Source: an uncultured beta proteobacterium | Lineage (GTDB): Bacteria > Pseudomonadota > Gammaproteobacteria > Burkholderiales > Burkholderiaceae | DNA length: 43,986 nt | Assembly (NCBI GenBank): GCA_903821995.1 | Contig: CAIJNI010000013.1 | Coordinates: 1 to 43,986, forward strand | Reading direction: 5' to 3' | Part shown: in pieces, positions 1 to 9,517 of the stretch | Numbering within the stretch: position 1 is the first letter of the stretch | Layout of the letters: each line of letters opens with the position of its first letter | Program-made: the position numbers and the translations under genes | Notes under the pieces: generated by a model | The model's input: only the letters and a program-made list of their open reading frames with translations | Database searches by the model: none | Told to the model about the DNA's origin: nothing

Positions 1-243
1 GGTAAGGTTATTTTCTCCGGTAATAGTTTACGAACTTACGGTAACTTAGTTATTGTTAAGCACAACAATAGTTACATCACTGTTTATGCCAACAACAAAT
101 CACTATTAGTTAAGGAAGGTGATTTAGTTCAAAAAGGTCAAAAAATTGCTGAAATGGGCAACAGCGAAACGGATCGTGTCAAACTGCATTTTGAATTACG
201 TCGTGATAGTAAGCCGATAGATCCTACAAACTATTTCGAATAA
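1..243 (+). CDS. nlpD: NlpD-like M23/LytM-domain protein, 3' end only
   Basis: The frame is open from base 1 to the TAA at 241-243 and gives about 80 C-terminal residues of a LytM (peptidase M23) domain. The ending LHFELRRDSKPIDPTNYF resembles the end of NlpD. NlpD-type proteins sit in the envelope and activate the cell-division amidase AmiC rather than cutting peptidoglycan themselves. In line with that, two metal/catalytic histidine positions look lost: the segment VYANNK has N where active enzymes have H, and the HxH motif is reduced to KLHF. The 5' part is outside the window. It lies 11 bases before the exonuclease gene, so the two are probably co-transcribed. A degenerate M23 protein other than NlpD is possible. 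Confidence 0.75.
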   Translation, partial: GKVIFSGNSLRTYGNLVIVKHNNSYITVYANNKSLLVKEGDLVQKGQKIAEMGNSETDRVKLHFELRRDSKPIDPTNYFE

Positions 244-254
244 AAACAATTCAT

Positions 255-1070
255 ATGAAAACAGTTTTAGTTTTTGACATCGAAACAATCCCAGATGCTA
301 AAGGACTAAGACGCTTCGGAAATTATCCTGATACGCTCAGTGACGTTGAAGTCGTTGAACAGGCTATTCATGAGCGAGTTGCCAAGGGCAGCAGTGAATT
401 CTTACCGCTCTATTTACAGCGTGTTGCAGCAATTTCGTGCGTTATACGTCGGACCACTAAAGAAGGTTTACCGCAGTTCAAGGTTGGAACATTGGGCGAT
501 TTAGAGAGTTCTGAAAAAACGATTATTCAAGAGTTTTATCATCTTGTTGAAAAATATACTCCGCAGCTTGTTTCCTGGAACGGAAGTGGCTTTGATTTGC
601 CGGTTCTTAACTACCGTGCTTTAGTCAATCAGGTCAACGCTTCACGTTTTTGGGAGATGGGTGAAAGTTCTGATAGTGATGCACGAGAATTCAAATATAA
701 CAATTATATTTCCAGGTATCACGCGCGTCATCTTGACTTGATGGATTTATTGGCGATGTATCAAGGTAAAGCTAATGCGCCATTGGATGGTTTAGCCAAG
801 CTATGTGGTTTCCCAGGTAAATTAGGAATGGATGGCTCTCAAGTTTGGCCAGCGTATCAAGCTGGAAAGTTAGATGAGATTAGGCGTTACTGTGAAACTG
901 ACGTGGCTAACACTTATCTCATGTATTGCCAATATCAACTCTTAAGGGCTGGTTTTACGCCTGAAGAGTATGCTTTAGAAATTAATTTTATTAAGCAAGA
1001 GTTAACAAAAGAATCTAAAAATCCTAGTGGTACCCACTGGGTAGAATATCTGGCAGGTTTTGAGAGTTAA
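255..1070 (+). CDS. 3'-5' exonuclease, DNA polymerase B-like exonuclease family
   Basis: This 271-residue protein has the DEDD exonuclease fold. Motif I is VFDIETIPD near residues 6-14, motif II is the SWNGSGFDLPVL stretch near 107-118, and the third acidic motif lies around YCETDVANTYLMY near 212-224. It matches the predicted 3'-5' exonuclease related to the proofreading domain of DNA polymerase B, which occurs as a stand-alone protein beside rlmD in betaproteobacteria. A role in DNA repair or RNA processing is inferred only. ATG at 255 is the natural start, 11 bases after nlpD. The 3' end overlaps the rlmD start by 11 bases. Confidence 0.85.
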   Translation: MKTVLVFDIETIPDAKGLRRFGNYPDTLSDVEVVEQAIHERVAKGSSEFLPLYLQRVAAISCVIRRTTKEGLPQFKVGTLGDLESSEKTIIQEFYHLVEKYTPQLVSWNGSGFDLPVLNYRALVNQVNASRFWEMGESSDSDAREFKYNNYISRYHARHLDLMDLLAMYQGKANAPLDGLAKLCGFPGKLGMDGSQVWPAYQAGKLDEIRRYCETDVANTYLMYCQYQLLRAGFTPEEYALEINFIKQELTKESKNPSGTHWVEYLAGFES

Positions 1071-2475
1071 AAAAACACCGCGCGGGATCTTTCGTAAGGT
1101 CCGGATTGAATCAATGGACCTGGAAGCGCAGGGAATTGCAAGGCTACCGCAATATAAAGACAATCCCGGAAAAGTTGCTTTTGTTCAAGGGGCGCTGACG
1201 GGTGAGTTGGTAACTTATGAAGTCACTCGAGAAAAAAATAGGTTTGAAAAAGGTAAAGTACAAGAGATTCACGAAGCAGCTTTCTTTCGTAAAAAACCGT
1301 ATTGTCAGTGGTTTGGTTACTGCGGCGGGTGTTCCATGCAGCATATTGATATGCGGACTCAAATCGCGCTCAAGCAAAGAGTTCTTGAAGATAACCTGTG
1401 GCATTTAGGGAAAGTGAAGGCTGAACTTTTATTAAGGCCGATCGCTGGCCCGCAGTGGCATTACCGCTACCGCGCCAGATTGAGTGTAGTCAATCGCTCC
1501 ATTAAAAAAGGAACAGTTTTAGTAGGGTTTCATGAACAAAAAGGAGCTTATGTTGCTGACATGACTTCATGTGAAGTTTTGCCTAAATCAGTTTCTGAGT
1601 TACTCATTCACTTGCGAAATCTAATGATGAGTATGAGTATTAGGGATAGGATTCCGCAGATTGAAGTTGCTGTTGGTGAGCGAATGGCTGGTGAGAATGA
1701 CCTTGAGGGGGGTGGTGAAACCATTGCATTAGTGCTTAGGCATTTACTAGACTTTACGTCTGAGGATTTGGAGTGCTTAAAAAAATTTAGTGAATTGCAT
1801 CATGTATGGATTTGGGGGCAATCAAAGGGTATTGAAAGTGTATTGCCGATTTATCCTTTGACGGGTTCTCTTTTTTATAAGATTCCAGAATTTGGAGTTA
1901 CTCTTAATTTCTTACCATCTGACTTTACTCAGGTCAATCCACAAATGAATCAAGTTCTTGTGGGAAAGGCAATTCAACTCCTTGGGCTTGAGTGCGGGGA
2001 GCGAGTATTAGATTTATTTTGTGGCATTGGGAACTTTACTTTAGCTCTAGCGACTAAAGTAAGTGAGGTTTTGGGTATTGAAGGAAGTAAAGAGTTAACG
2101 CAAAGGGCACAAAGTAATGCCCATGACAATAAGCTTAAAAATGTAAGCTTTAAATCGGCTGATTTATTCAAGGTCGATAAGTTAGCTTTACTGTCATGGG
2201 GGGTTTCCCAACGGTGGTTGATCGATCCACCGCGGGATGGTGCTTTTGAAATTGTTAATACATTAGCGCAAATTAAGAAAGACGCCTTGTCTGAAGAGCT
2301 CTTATATCTTCCAAAGCGGATTGTTTATGTCTCGTGTAATCCAGCGACTTTAGCCAGGGATGCTGGTGTCTTGGTTCATCAGGTGGGGTATGAATTAAAG
2401 CAAGCGGGGATGATTAATATGTTTCCACACACATCGCATGTCGAATCGATTGCTGTCTTCGATTTGAAAATATAA
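1060..2475 (+). CDS. rlmD: 23S rRNA (uracil-1939-C5)-methyltransferase RlmD
   Basis: The enzyme transfers methyl from SAM to U1939 of 23S rRNA. An N-terminal TRAM domain (about residues 10-70, with SMDLEAQGIA) is followed by iron-sulfur cysteines C82, C88 and C91 in CQWFGYCGGC plus a fourth in MTSCEVLP. The SAM-binding motif is VLDLFCGIGNFTLAL, and the catalytic cysteine lies in VYVSCNPATLARD near the C-terminus. The start must be upstream of the first internal ATG (codon 19), because starting there would cut the TRAM domain. TTG at 1060 is the only suitable codon seen, overlapping the exonuclease gene. A terminator follows directly after the stop. Confidence 0.92.
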   Translation: MRVKKTPRGIFRKVRIESMDLEAQGIARLPQYKDNPGKVAFVQGALTGELVTYEVTREKNRFEKGKVQEIHEAAFFRKKPYCQWFGYCGGCSMQHIDMRTQIALKQRVLEDNLWHLGKVKAELLLRPIAGPQWHYRYRARLSVVNRSIKKGTVLVGFHEQKGAYVADMTSCEVLPKSVSELLIHLRNLMMSMSIRDRIPQIEVAVGERMAGENDLEGGGETIALVLRHLLDFTSEDLECLKKFSELHHVWIWGQSKGIESVLPIYPLTGSLFYKIPEFGVTLNFLPSDFTQVNPQMNQVLVGKAIQLLGLECGERVLDLFCGIGNFTLALATKVSEVLGIEGSKELTQRAQSNAHDNKLKNVSFKSADLFKVDKLALLSWGVSQRWLIDPPRDGAFEIVNTLAQIKKDALSEELLYLPKRIVYVSCNPATLARDAGVLVHQVGYELKQAGMINMFPHTSHVESIAVFDLKI

Positions 2476-2511
2476 AAAAAGCTACCCAGAAAAATCGCAG
2501 GGTAGCTTTTT
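2476..2511. terminator. Bidirectional rho-independent terminator between rlmD and the Bax-inhibitor gene
   Basis: A perfect inverted repeat pairs AAAAAGCTACCC (2476-2487) with GGGTAGCTTTTT (2500-2511) around a 12-base loop. It has an A-run on one side and a T-run on the other, so it works in both directions between these convergent genes. Confidence 0.9.
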
Positions 2512-2532
2512 GAATAACGCTAGGAGAGTTAA

Positions 2533-3231
2533 TTAATCTCTATCTCCGCCAACAATACCGAAGAGTGCCAATAGATTAGTAAACACGTTATACAAATCAA
2601 GATAGATTGAGAGTGTAGCCATGATGTAATTAGTTTCGCCACCGTTGACGATACGTTGAACATCGAAGAGGATAAAGGCTGAAAAAATACCTACAGCAAG
2701 TACCATAATCGTGATCATTAGCGGGCCGCTAGAAATAAAGATGTTAGCGATAGAAGCAACGATCATGAGCATCACGCCAACAAACAACCATTTCCCTAGC
2801 CCACTAAAATCGCTTTTAGATGTTGCAGCCCATACGGACATACCCGCTAAAATAAGGCCTGTGCTGCCGAATGCCATCATAATTAATTGGTGGCCGTTTT
2901 TGAATTGAAGAGTGTGGGATAGTATTCCTGTGAGCATGAGTCCCATAAAGAACGTGAAGCCCAAAAGAAGTAATACACCAGTACCGGAGTTTTTATTCCT
3001 TTCAATACCCCAAAAGAAGCCAAATGCGATGGCAATAAAAATAATCATTCCCATGAAAGGACTTGTTTGGAAGAAAGAGAATCCGGAGGAAACACCAATC
3101 CACGCGCCGAGAACTGTCGGGATCATGGTTAGTGCGAGTAGAGCGAAGGTATTTCTTAAAACACGATTACGAGCAAGAGCTCCTGAAAAGGAATTAGAAC
3201 CTTCATATACATATGAGCTTTGTTCATTCAT
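2533..3231 (-). CDS. Bax inhibitor-1/YccA family integral membrane protein
   Basis: This 232-residue protein has about seven hydrophobic segments with short polar loops. The conserved family pattern includes VLRNTFALLALTMIPTVLGAW near the N-terminus and LSIYLDLYNVFTNLLALFG near the C-terminus, which matches the BI-1/YccA (TMBIM) family. Members are ion-leak or membrane-stress proteins; YccA of E. coli interacts with the FtsH protease, and two FtsH modulators (hflK, hflC) lie about 9 kb away here. The exact role is not known. It is convergent with rlmD across a shared terminator. Its upstream region, shared with ndk, holds a perfect FNR box. Confidence 0.9.
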   Translation of the reverse strand: MNEQSSYVYEGSNSFSGALARNRVLRNTFALLALTMIPTVLGAWIGVSSGFSFFQTSPFMGMIIFIAIAFGFFWGIERNKNSGTGVLLLLGFTFFMGLMLTGILSHTLQFKNGHQLIMMAFGSTGLILAGMSVWAATSKSDFSGLGKWLFVGVMLMIVASIANIFISSGPLMITIMVLAVGIFSAFILFDVQRIVNGGETNYIMATLSIYLDLYNVFTNLLALFGIVGGDRD

Positions 3232-3342
3232 TGTTTAATTTCTCCTTAAGAAAACCGAAATCGGTTATGTCTAAATTATAGACATTTTTTGGATTTGCAA
3301 TACCCCTATTAAAAATAAATATATACCAATTCCATGTGTAAA

Positions 3343-3356
3343 TTGATGAAAATCAA
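3343..3356. promoter_or_regulatory. FNR/Anr-type box between the Bax-inhibitor gene and ndk
   Basis: TTGATGAAAATCAA matches the TTGAT-N4-ATCAA consensus exactly. It sits inside a longer imperfect dyad running from TGTAAA to TTTACA. Its centre (3349.5) is 118 bases from the Bax-inhibitor start and 106 from the ndk start. A TATATT on the minus strand at 3323-3318 puts the box near -38 for the Bax-inhibitor direction. On the plus strand TAAAAA (3378-3383) would fit class II spacing for ndk. Which gene is the target is not settled. Confidence 0.65.
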
Positions 3357-3411
3357 TTATTTACATAGTAAATATCCTAAAAACGTTAGGGTTTTAACGT
3401 AGATATGTCTG

Positions 3412-3417
3412 TATAAT
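3412..3417 (+). promoter_or_regulatory. Candidate -10 element for ndk
   Basis: A perfect TATAAT 39 bases before the ndk ATG. No good TTGACA-like -35 is seen at 16-18 bases upstream, so the promoter may depend on an activator or be weak. Confidence 0.45.
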
Positions 3418-3455
3418 AAGTTTTTTTCTCACAGACCAACTCAGGAGCTTTAAGA

Positions 3456-3881
3456 ATGGCCATAGAACGTACCCTTTCCATCATCAAACCAGATGCAGTT
3501 GCTAAAAATGTCATTGGTCAAATATATGCACGCTTTGAAGGTGCTGGATTAAAAATAATTGCCTCAAAAATGGATCATTTGTCACGTAATGAGGCTGAGC
3601 AGTTTTATGGAGTGCATCGTGCGCGTCCTTTTTTCAAAGATTTAGTCGATTTTATGATTTCAGGACCTGTCATGATTCAGGTATTGGAAGGTGAAAACGC
3701 AATTCTTAAAAATCGTGATTTGATGGGTGCAACTGATCCTAAAAAAGCCGATAAAGGCACTATTCGTGCAGATTTTGCAGACAGTATTGACGCAAATGCT
3801 GTCCACGGTTCCGATGCTCCAGAGACAGCGGCAGTAGAAATTGCCTTTTTCTTCTCTGGGATGCAGGTTTACTCCAAGTAA
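3456..3881 (+). CDS. ndk: Nucleoside diphosphate kinase
   Basis: It balances NTP and dNTP pools by passing the gamma phosphate through a phospho-histidine. The 141-residue length is normal for bacterial Ndk. The start [12 protein letters not shown], the middle [14 protein letters not shown] and the active-site block [20 protein letters not shown] (with the catalytic His) are all present. An AGGAG ribosome site lies 10 bases before the ATG. It is the first gene of a long plus-strand run; rlmN follows after only 3 bases. Confidence 0.97.
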   Translation: MAIERTLSIIKPDAVAKNVIGQIYARFEGAGLKIIASKMDHLSRNEAEQFYGVHRARPFFKDLVDFMISGPVMIQVLEGENAILKNRDLMGATDPKKADKGTIRADFADSIDANAVHGSDAPETAAVEIAFFFSGMQVYSK

Positions 3882-3884
3882 TTA

Positions 3885-5057
3885 GTGAAGCCTAGTTCCC
3901 GAACCAACTTACTCAATTTTGATGGGGGCAGGCTTGCTGAATTTATAGCTGGCCTGAATGAAAAGCCATTCAGGGCTCAGCAACTCATGCGCTGGATCCA
4001 CCAGCGTGGTGTTTCAGATGTTAATCAGATGAGTGACTTAGCCAAAAGTTTCAGAACTCAACTGGAAGATCTAGTAGAGATTAAAGCTTTGCCGGTGATC
4101 AGTGATCAAATTGCGAAAGACGGTACGCGCAAGTGGTTACTCGATGTTGGTGAAGGAAATGCAGTTGAGATGGTTTATATCCCAGAAGAAGATCGTGGCA
4201 CTTTATGTATTTCTTCCCAAGCCGGTTGTGCTGTCAATTGCACATTCTGCTCAACGGGCAAACAAGGATTTTCTAGAAACTTAACTGCAGCAGAAATCAT
4301 TGGTCAACTTTGGTACGCAGAGCACATCTTAAGAGCGGATCCCAAGTCTATTCGACGTATTGATGCTTATGATAAAACGATTCTTGAACATCATGATGGG
4401 CGGGTGATTTCTAATGTGGTGATGATGGGGATGGGCGAGCCTTTACTCAACTATGAGCCAGTGGTGACTGCCATGCGTTTAATGTTGGATGATAATGCCT
4501 ATGGTTTATCTCGTAGACGCGTCACCCTATCAACATCGGGGGTTGTGCCGATGATGGATAGGTTAGCAAGTGATTTGCCTATAGCACTTGCTGTATCTTT
4601 ACATGCTCCGAATGACACTTTGCGAAATGAACTTGTACCGCTTAATCGTAAGCATCCTTTAAAAGAACTTATGGCAGCTTGCCAGCGTTATTTACCCAGT
4701 GCTCCAAGAGATTTCCTAACCTTTGAATACTGTATGTTGGATGGCGTTAACGATTCGGATAAACTAGCCTATGAACTCATCGCACTTTTACGTCCTATTA
4801 AATGTAAATTAAATTTAATTCCATTTAATCCATTTCCTGGCTCAGGTCTAAAACAATCACCGAGACATCGGATTGAAAGCTTTGCCAAAATTCTTCAAGA
4901 TGCAAAAATAGTAACAACTGTTCGTAAAACTCGTGGGGATGATATTGCAGCAGCTTGTGGGCAGCTCGCAGGAGATGTTGTGGATAGAACAAATTTAGCG
5001 CAAAGAGAAATGCAAGCCCAGTTGGAACGTGAAATTACATGGATGAAAAATAACTAA
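3885..5057 (+). CDS. rlmN: Dual-specificity 23S rRNA/tRNA adenine-C2 methyltransferase RlmN
   Basis: A radical-SAM enzyme that makes 2-methyladenosine at A2503 of 23S rRNA and A37 of some tRNAs. The 4Fe-4S cluster motif is CAVNCTFC (C115, C119, C122). The methyl-carrying Cys is in [12 protein letters not shown] near the C-terminus, and [11 protein letters not shown] is the usual SAM-side motif. The 390-residue length is normal. The GTG start at 3885 follows the ndk stop by 3 bases. The next gene is ispG, 17 bases away; pilF and a rodZ-like gene, often placed between them in relatives, are absent here. Confidence 0.96.
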   Translation: MKPSSRTNLLNFDGGRLAEFIAGLNEKPFRAQQLMRWIHQRGVSDVNQMSDLAKSFRTQLEDLVEIKALPVISDQIAKDGTRKWLLDVGEGNAVEMVYIPEEDRGTLCISSQAGCAVNCTFCSTGKQGFSRNLTAAEIIGQLWYAEHILRADPKSIRRIDAYDKTILEHHDGRVISNVVMMGMGEPLLNYEPVVTAMRLMLDDNAYGLSRRRVTLSTSGVVPMMDRLASDLPIALAVSLHAPNDTLRNELVPLNRKHPLKELMAACQRYLPSAPRDFLTFEYCMLDGVNDSDKLAYELIALLRPIKCKLNLIPFNPFPGSGLKQSPRHRIESFAKILQDAKIVTTVRKTRGDDIAAACGQLAGDVVDRTNLAQREMQAQLEREITWMKNN

Positions 5058-5074
5058 ACCTAAAATCACTCATC

Positions 5075-6322
5075 ATGCAAGATAACTTAGAAGCAACGAA
5101 TTATCAAAGAAGAAAATCCAAGCAAGCGATTATTCAGTGGGCTGGTCAGATTATTACTGTGGGTGATGGCGCCCCTATTCGGGTTCAATCCATGACCAAT
5201 ACAGATACTGAAGACGTGATGGAAACGGCTATTCAGATTAAGGAATTGGCTCGTGCAGGATCTGAACTGGTTCGTATTACAGTGAATACGCCAGCTGCAG
5301 CTGCTGCAGTTCCGTTGATAAGAGAACAACTCGATAAAATGTCTATTAGTGTTCCTATCATTGGAGATTTTCATTACAACGGTCACACGCTCTTACAAGA
5401 TTACCCTGAATGTGCAAAAGCGCTTTCTAAATATCGAATCAATCCTGGAAATGTAGGCCAGGGAGCAAAAAGAGATACGCAGTTCTCACAGATGGTCGAG
5501 CTTGCTTGTAAATATGAAAAGCCGATTCGTATTGGTGTGAATTGGGGGAGTTTGGATCAAGACTTGCTTGCTCAATTAATGGATCAGAATGCAAGCTTGA
5601 ATGTCCCAAGACAAGCCCGCGAAGTCATGATAGAAGCTTTAATTCAGTCTGCTCTGCAGTCTGCACAGCGAGCTGAAGAAATCGGTTTGGCTGGGCATCA
5701 AATCATACTTTCTTGTAAGGTGAGTGCCGTACAAGATTTAGTCACTGTTTATCGTGACTTAGGTCGGCGTTGCGACTATCCATTGCATCTTGGACTGACT
5801 GAGGCGGGGATCGGCAGTAAGGGTATTGTTGCGTCCACAGCGGCATTAAGCATTTTGCTTCAAGAAGGAATTGGAGATACCATTCGTATTTCACTCACGC
5901 CTGAGCCAGGGGCGCCGCGTGAAAATGAAGTCATTGTTGGTCAAGAAATATTGCAAACGATGGGCCTGCGTCATTTTACGCCGATGGTTATTGCTTGCCC
6001 AGGTTGCGGTCGAACAACGAGTACTTATTTTCAGCACTTGGCGTCTGAAATTCAGTCTTACTTAAGAAATCAAATGCCTCATTGGAAGTTAGACTATCCT
6101 GGGGTGGAATCGATGAATGTTGCAGTGATGGGTTGCATTGTTAATGGTCCGGGAGAAAGTAAACAAGCAGATATCGGTATTAGCCTGCCGGGCAATGGTG
6201 AATCACCGGCTGCACCAGTATTTATTGACGGTCAAAAAGCCATGACGTTGCGGGGGGATCATATTCTGGAAGAGTTTCAAGTGATTCTAAATGACTATGT
6301 TAAGCAACGCTTTGGCCAATAA
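5075..6322 (+). CDS. ispG: 4-hydroxy-3-methylbut-2-en-1-yl diphosphate synthase (IspG)
   Basis: It catalyses the next-to-last step of the MEP isoprenoid pathway with a 4Fe-4S cluster. The N-terminal TIM-barrel part carries [12 protein letters not shown] and IGDFHYNGH. The C-terminal part carries the cluster ligands: CPGCGRT and [10 protein letters not shown]. At 415 residues it is longer than the E. coli protein (about 370), as is common for Burkholderiales, with the extra segment between the two parts. No clear ribosome site precedes ATG 5075, so translation may depend on coupling with rlmN upstream. Confidence 0.96.
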   Translation: MQDNLEATNYQRRKSKQAIIQWAGQIITVGDGAPIRVQSMTNTDTEDVMETAIQIKELARAGSELVRITVNTPAAAAAVPLIREQLDKMSISVPIIGDFHYNGHTLLQDYPECAKALSKYRINPGNVGQGAKRDTQFSQMVELACKYEKPIRIGVNWGSLDQDLLAQLMDQNASLNVPRQAREVMIEALIQSALQSAQRAEEIGLAGHQIILSCKVSAVQDLVTVYRDLGRRCDYPLHLGLTEAGIGSKGIVASTAALSILLQEGIGDTIRISLTPEPGAPRENEVIVGQEILQTMGLRHFTPMVIACPGCGRTTSTYFQHLASEIQSYLRNQMPHWKLDYPGVESMNVAVMGCIVNGPGESKQADIGISLPGNGESPAAPVFIDGQKAMTLRGDHILEEFQVILNDYVKQRFGQ

Positions 6323-6334
6323 AAGAGAATAACG

Positions 6335-7654
6335 ATGAGTTCCATAGAAAATCAAAAAATAACCAAACTATCTGGCGTGAAGGGGATGAATGATCTATTA
6401 CCCGTTGACGCTAAACTTTGGGACCATGTTGAAAAGATGGCTATGGGTGTAGCAAGAAGTTATGGTTACCAATTAATCCGAACACCGATTGTGGAGCATA
6501 CTGCTGTTTTCCAAAGGGGTATTGGTGAAGTCACTGACATTGTAGAAAAAGAAATGTATTCCTTTGAAGATCGTCTCAATGGAGAGCAATTGACTCTTCG
6601 TCCGGAAGGAACTGCGGCTGTTGTGCGCGCAGTGATTGAGAATAATTTACTCTATGACGGTCCTAAAAGATTATGTTACATAGGCCCGATGTTTCGCCAT
6701 GAACGTCCACAGCGTGGTCGGTATCGTCAATTTCACCAATTTGGTATCGAGGCTTTAGGCTTTGCGGGGCCAGATGTTGACGCTGAAATTATTTTAATGT
6801 GTCAACGCTTGTGGGATGATTTAGGGCTCATTGGACTGCAATTAGAAATTAACTCCTTAGGGGATATGAGTGAGCGTAGTGCACACAGAAAAGCACTAGT
6901 CGAATACTTTGAAAAACACCAAGAATTACTCGATGAAGACTCTAAGCGTCGTCTACTTTCAAATCCTTTAAGAATTTTAGATACCAAAAATCCACAAATG
7001 CAATCACTGGTAGAAAAAGCGCCACAGCTGATTAGTTACTTAGGTCCAGCCTCTTTAGAGCACTTTGAGACCTTGCAAACACTTTTAAAGGCTAATAATG
7101 TGCATTTTAAAATTAACCCAAGGTTAGTTAGGGGCTTAGACTATTACAACTCCACGGTATTTGAGTGGATAACCTCACAATTAGGAGCGCAGGGAACTGT
7201 TGCAGGTGGCGGTCGTTATGATCCCCTGATTGAAAGAATGGGGGGTAAAAGTGCTCCAGCTTGTGGTTGGGCGATGGGAATTGAGCGAATTGTTGAGCTC
7301 ATGAAAGAGCAGAAGGTTGAAGAAATGCAGTCTAATCAGTGTGATGTTTACTTTTTACATGCTGGCGCGCACAGTTTACAAATTGCATTAGTTCAAGCCG
7401 AAAGGTTACGATCTGCGGGGATGGATGTCATTCTGCATGCATCTGCTGAGTCACAAGTTTCAAGCTTTAAATCGCAAATCAAGAAAGCTGATGCTAGCGG
7501 AGCTTTATATGCCGTTATTATTGGGGAAGATGAAGTGCTCCAGCAACGTGCTCAAATCAAAGATTTGCGCCGCAGTGGAGAGCAACAAGCCGTTAGATTA
7601 GAGGACTTACTAGATGAGATGATTAATCGTCTGGTATCGCATTCTGAAAATTAA
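6335..7654 (+). CDS. hisS: Histidyl-tRNA synthetase
   Basis: A class II aminoacyl-tRNA synthetase charging tRNA-His. Class II motif 2 is [18 protein letters not shown]. The histidine-specific motifs are [13 protein letters not shown] and AGGGRYDPL, followed by the motif 3 region WAMGIERI. The C-terminal anticodon-binding domain begins around CDVYFLHAG. The length of 439 residues is normal. It sits 12 bases after ispG and 13 before yfgM, the usual order in beta- and gammaproteobacteria. The paralogue hisZ lies further down the same run and lacks the anticodon-binding domain. Confidence 0.97.
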   Translation: MSSIENQKITKLSGVKGMNDLLPVDAKLWDHVEKMAMGVARSYGYQLIRTPIVEHTAVFQRGIGEVTDIVEKEMYSFEDRLNGEQLTLRPEGTAAVVRAVIENNLLYDGPKRLCYIGPMFRHERPQRGRYRQFHQFGIEALGFAGPDVDAEIILMCQRLWDDLGLIGLQLEINSLGDMSERSAHRKALVEYFEKHQELLDEDSKRRLLSNPLRILDTKNPQMQSLVEKAPQLISYLGPASLEHFETLQTLLKANNVHFKINPRLVRGLDYYNSTVFEWITSQLGAQGTVAGGGRYDPLIERMGGKSAPACGWAMGIERIVELMKEQKVEEMQSNQCDVYFLHAGAHSLQIALVQAERLRSAGMDVILHASAESQVSSFKSQIKKADASGALYAVIIGEDEVLQQRAQIKDLRRSGEQQAVRLEDLLDEMINRLVSHSEN

Positions 7655-7667
7655 TTCACAAGAAAGT

Positions 7668-8381
7668 ATGACTATGGCATTCAATTTAGAAGAACAAGAG
7701 CAAATTGCGGTATTAAAAGCCTTTTGGAAAGACTATGGTCGCTTCATTCTCATTGGTCTAGTTGCTTTTTGTTTTTGCCTAGCTGCTTATAAAGGATATG
7801 AATATTACAAAAAACAACAGTCCATATTGGCATCGGATGAATATGTCTTGTTGACAGGAGCTTCTGCTAAAAAAGATTTGCCACGCGTTCTTGAGTTGAC
7901 TGAAAAGATGCGCAAAGATTATGGAAAGACTGCTTATGCAACATTAGCAAGCTTTGTTGCTGCCAATTTAGCTTTTCAGGTGAATGATTCAGAACTAGCA
8001 TTAAAACAACTCACATGGATAGAAGATCAGGGTTATAACGACAACTATCAAACTTTAGCTCGCTATAGAATGGTTCCGATACTAATTGATAAAAAAGATG
8101 GTGCAGGGCTTGAGCAAGCCAATCTTTTGCTCAAGAAAAAGCCGGCTCCCGGATATGAAATTTTGCAACTAGAAATGACTGGTGACTGGTATTTTGCTCA
8201 GGATAAATTACCACAGGCTCATAAAGCTTATCTTGAAGCTTGGGATAAATACCTTGATAAAAAAGCAAAGTTGATGGGATTAAAAGAAGTTGATTCTTCT
8301 ACTAAAGAGATGGCCAAACAAAATCCTGAGGCTGAAGTTAAATTGCTAAAGATCAAAATTGACGTTTTGGGAGGTTTTTAA
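7668..8381 (+). CDS. yfgM: YfgM/ancillary SecYEG translocon subunit, TPR-type membrane protein
   Basis: A 237-residue protein with a short cytoplasmic start (FNLEEQEQIAVLKAFWKDYG), one membrane helix near residues 25-43 and a periplasmic helical-repeat domain. This matches YfgM (UPF0070), which works with PpiD at the SecYEG translocon and helps hand proteins to periplasmic chaperones. The hisS-yfgM-bamB-der order supports the call. ATG at 7668 or at 7674 could be the start; homologues usually begin close to the AFNLEEQEQ segment. The stop overlaps the bamB start (TAATG). Confidence 0.88.
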   Translation: MTMAFNLEEQEQIAVLKAFWKDYGRFILIGLVAFCFCLAAYKGYEYYKKQQSILASDEYVLLTGASAKKDLPRVLELTEKMRKDYGKTAYATLASFVAANLAFQVNDSELALKQLTWIEDQGYNDNYQTLARYRMVPILIDKKDGAGLEQANLLLKKKPAPGYEILQLEMTGDWYFAQDKLPQAHKAYLEAWDKYLDKKAKLMGLKEVDSSTKEMAKQNPEAEVKLLKIKIDVLGGF

Positions 8382-9517
8382 TGCGATCAAAAAACAACCT
8401 AGTTTTAGTTTGCGTTGTTTTATCGTTGGCGCTTGTGGCCTGCTCTGGATCAAACAAGCGAGTACCTGCAAAACTCGAAGCCATCACGAATGCCTATGAG
8501 CTCAATCGCTCATGGTCTCTTAATGTAGGTACTTCTGCGCCTTTTTCATTTTCTCCTGTAGCTGTTGCTGGTGATATTTATACCGTTTCGCGAGTTGGAG
8601 AGATCTACCGAGTTAATGCAAGTTCTGGCAAGGTGCAATGGAGTGTGCGAACTGAAGCAGAAATTTCATCTGGAGTAGGGACAGATGGGCGTCAAGTCGC
8701 CGTTGTCAGTAGTAAGGGCATGGTCATGACTTTTGATGCTGCTACTGGAAAAAAATTGTGGGAAACTTCGGTAGGTAATGAGGTATTAACAGAGCCTATG
8801 GTTAGCCGAGGTACGATTGTTGTGAGAACGATTGACAACCGTTTTGTAGCAATTGATGGAGCAACCGGTAAGAGGATTTGGGTCACACAAAAACCCCAAT
8901 CGGCACTTTCCCTGCGATCAAGTTACGCTATGCTTAATTTAGAAGGTGAAGGTTTTCTCACTGGAATTTCGGGTGGGAGATATGGCGTGATGCGTTTTGC
9001 TGATGGTTCAACTTTACTTGAAGGTATTTTAGGTATACCCAAAGGTGTTTCAGAGATTGAGCGTCTAGCTGATATTACGGCTATTCCCACGATACAAGGA
9101 TCTCGAGTTTGTATGGTGGCTTATCAAGGAAAAATTGGTTGTGGCGACATTCGTCAGCAGCAGTTGACCTGGACCAAAGAGTTTTCGAGTCATACAGGTC
9201 TTACTCAAAGCACGGACAAAGTCTTTTCTTCTAGTTCAAAGTCATTTATGACTGCGTTTAGTGCTGATACTGGTCAGCAATTATGGATGAATGAAAAATT
9301 ACTCTGGCGCGAGCTTGGTGAACCATTAGCTGCAGGTAAATTTGTGATCGCGGGTGATGTCGAAGGATATCTGCATTTCTTTTCTCAAGAAGACGGTCAG
9401 ATTATGGGACGTGTTCGTGTTGATAGTTCCCCGATCACATCAGCGCCTTTGGCTGTGGGTGGGCTCATTATTGTTCAAACTAAAGGTGGAACGCTTGCTG
9501 GGTATAGTCCTAAATGA
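8381..9517 (+). CDS. bamB: Outer-membrane assembly lipoprotein BamB
   Basis: A lipoprotein of the BAM complex, which inserts beta-barrel proteins into the outer membrane. The signal peptide ends in the lipobox LVACSGS (Cys at about residue 21). The rest is a PQQ-type beta-propeller with repeated motifs such as [29 protein letters not shown] and [10 protein letters not shown]. The length of 378 residues is normal. ATG overlaps the yfgM stop, and the last 4 bases overlap der. Confidence 0.94.
   Translation: MRSKNNLVLVCVVLSLALVACSGSNKRVPAKLEAITNAYELNRSWSLNVGTSAPFSFSPVAVAGDIYTVSRVGEIYRVNASSGKVQWSVRTEAEISSGVGTDGRQVAVVSSKGMVMTFDAATGKKLWETSVGNEVLTEPMVSRGTIVVRTIDNRFVAIDGATGKRIWVTQKPQSALSLRSSYAMLNLEGEGFLTGISGGRYGVMRFADGSTLLEGILGIPKGVSEIERLADITAIPTIQGSRVCMVAYQGKIGCGDIRQQQLTWTKEFSSHTGLTQSTDKVFSSSSKSFMTAFSADTGQQLWMNEKLLWRELGEPLAAGKFVIAGDVEGYLHFFSQEDGQIMGRVRVDSSPITSAPLAVGGLIIVQTKGGTLAGYSPK

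Noticed and set aside
1144..1404. Opposite-strand ORF inside rlmD, and many similar short ORFs inside other genes
   Set aside because: They lie wholly within genes with clear family motifs and their translations show no protein-like pattern.
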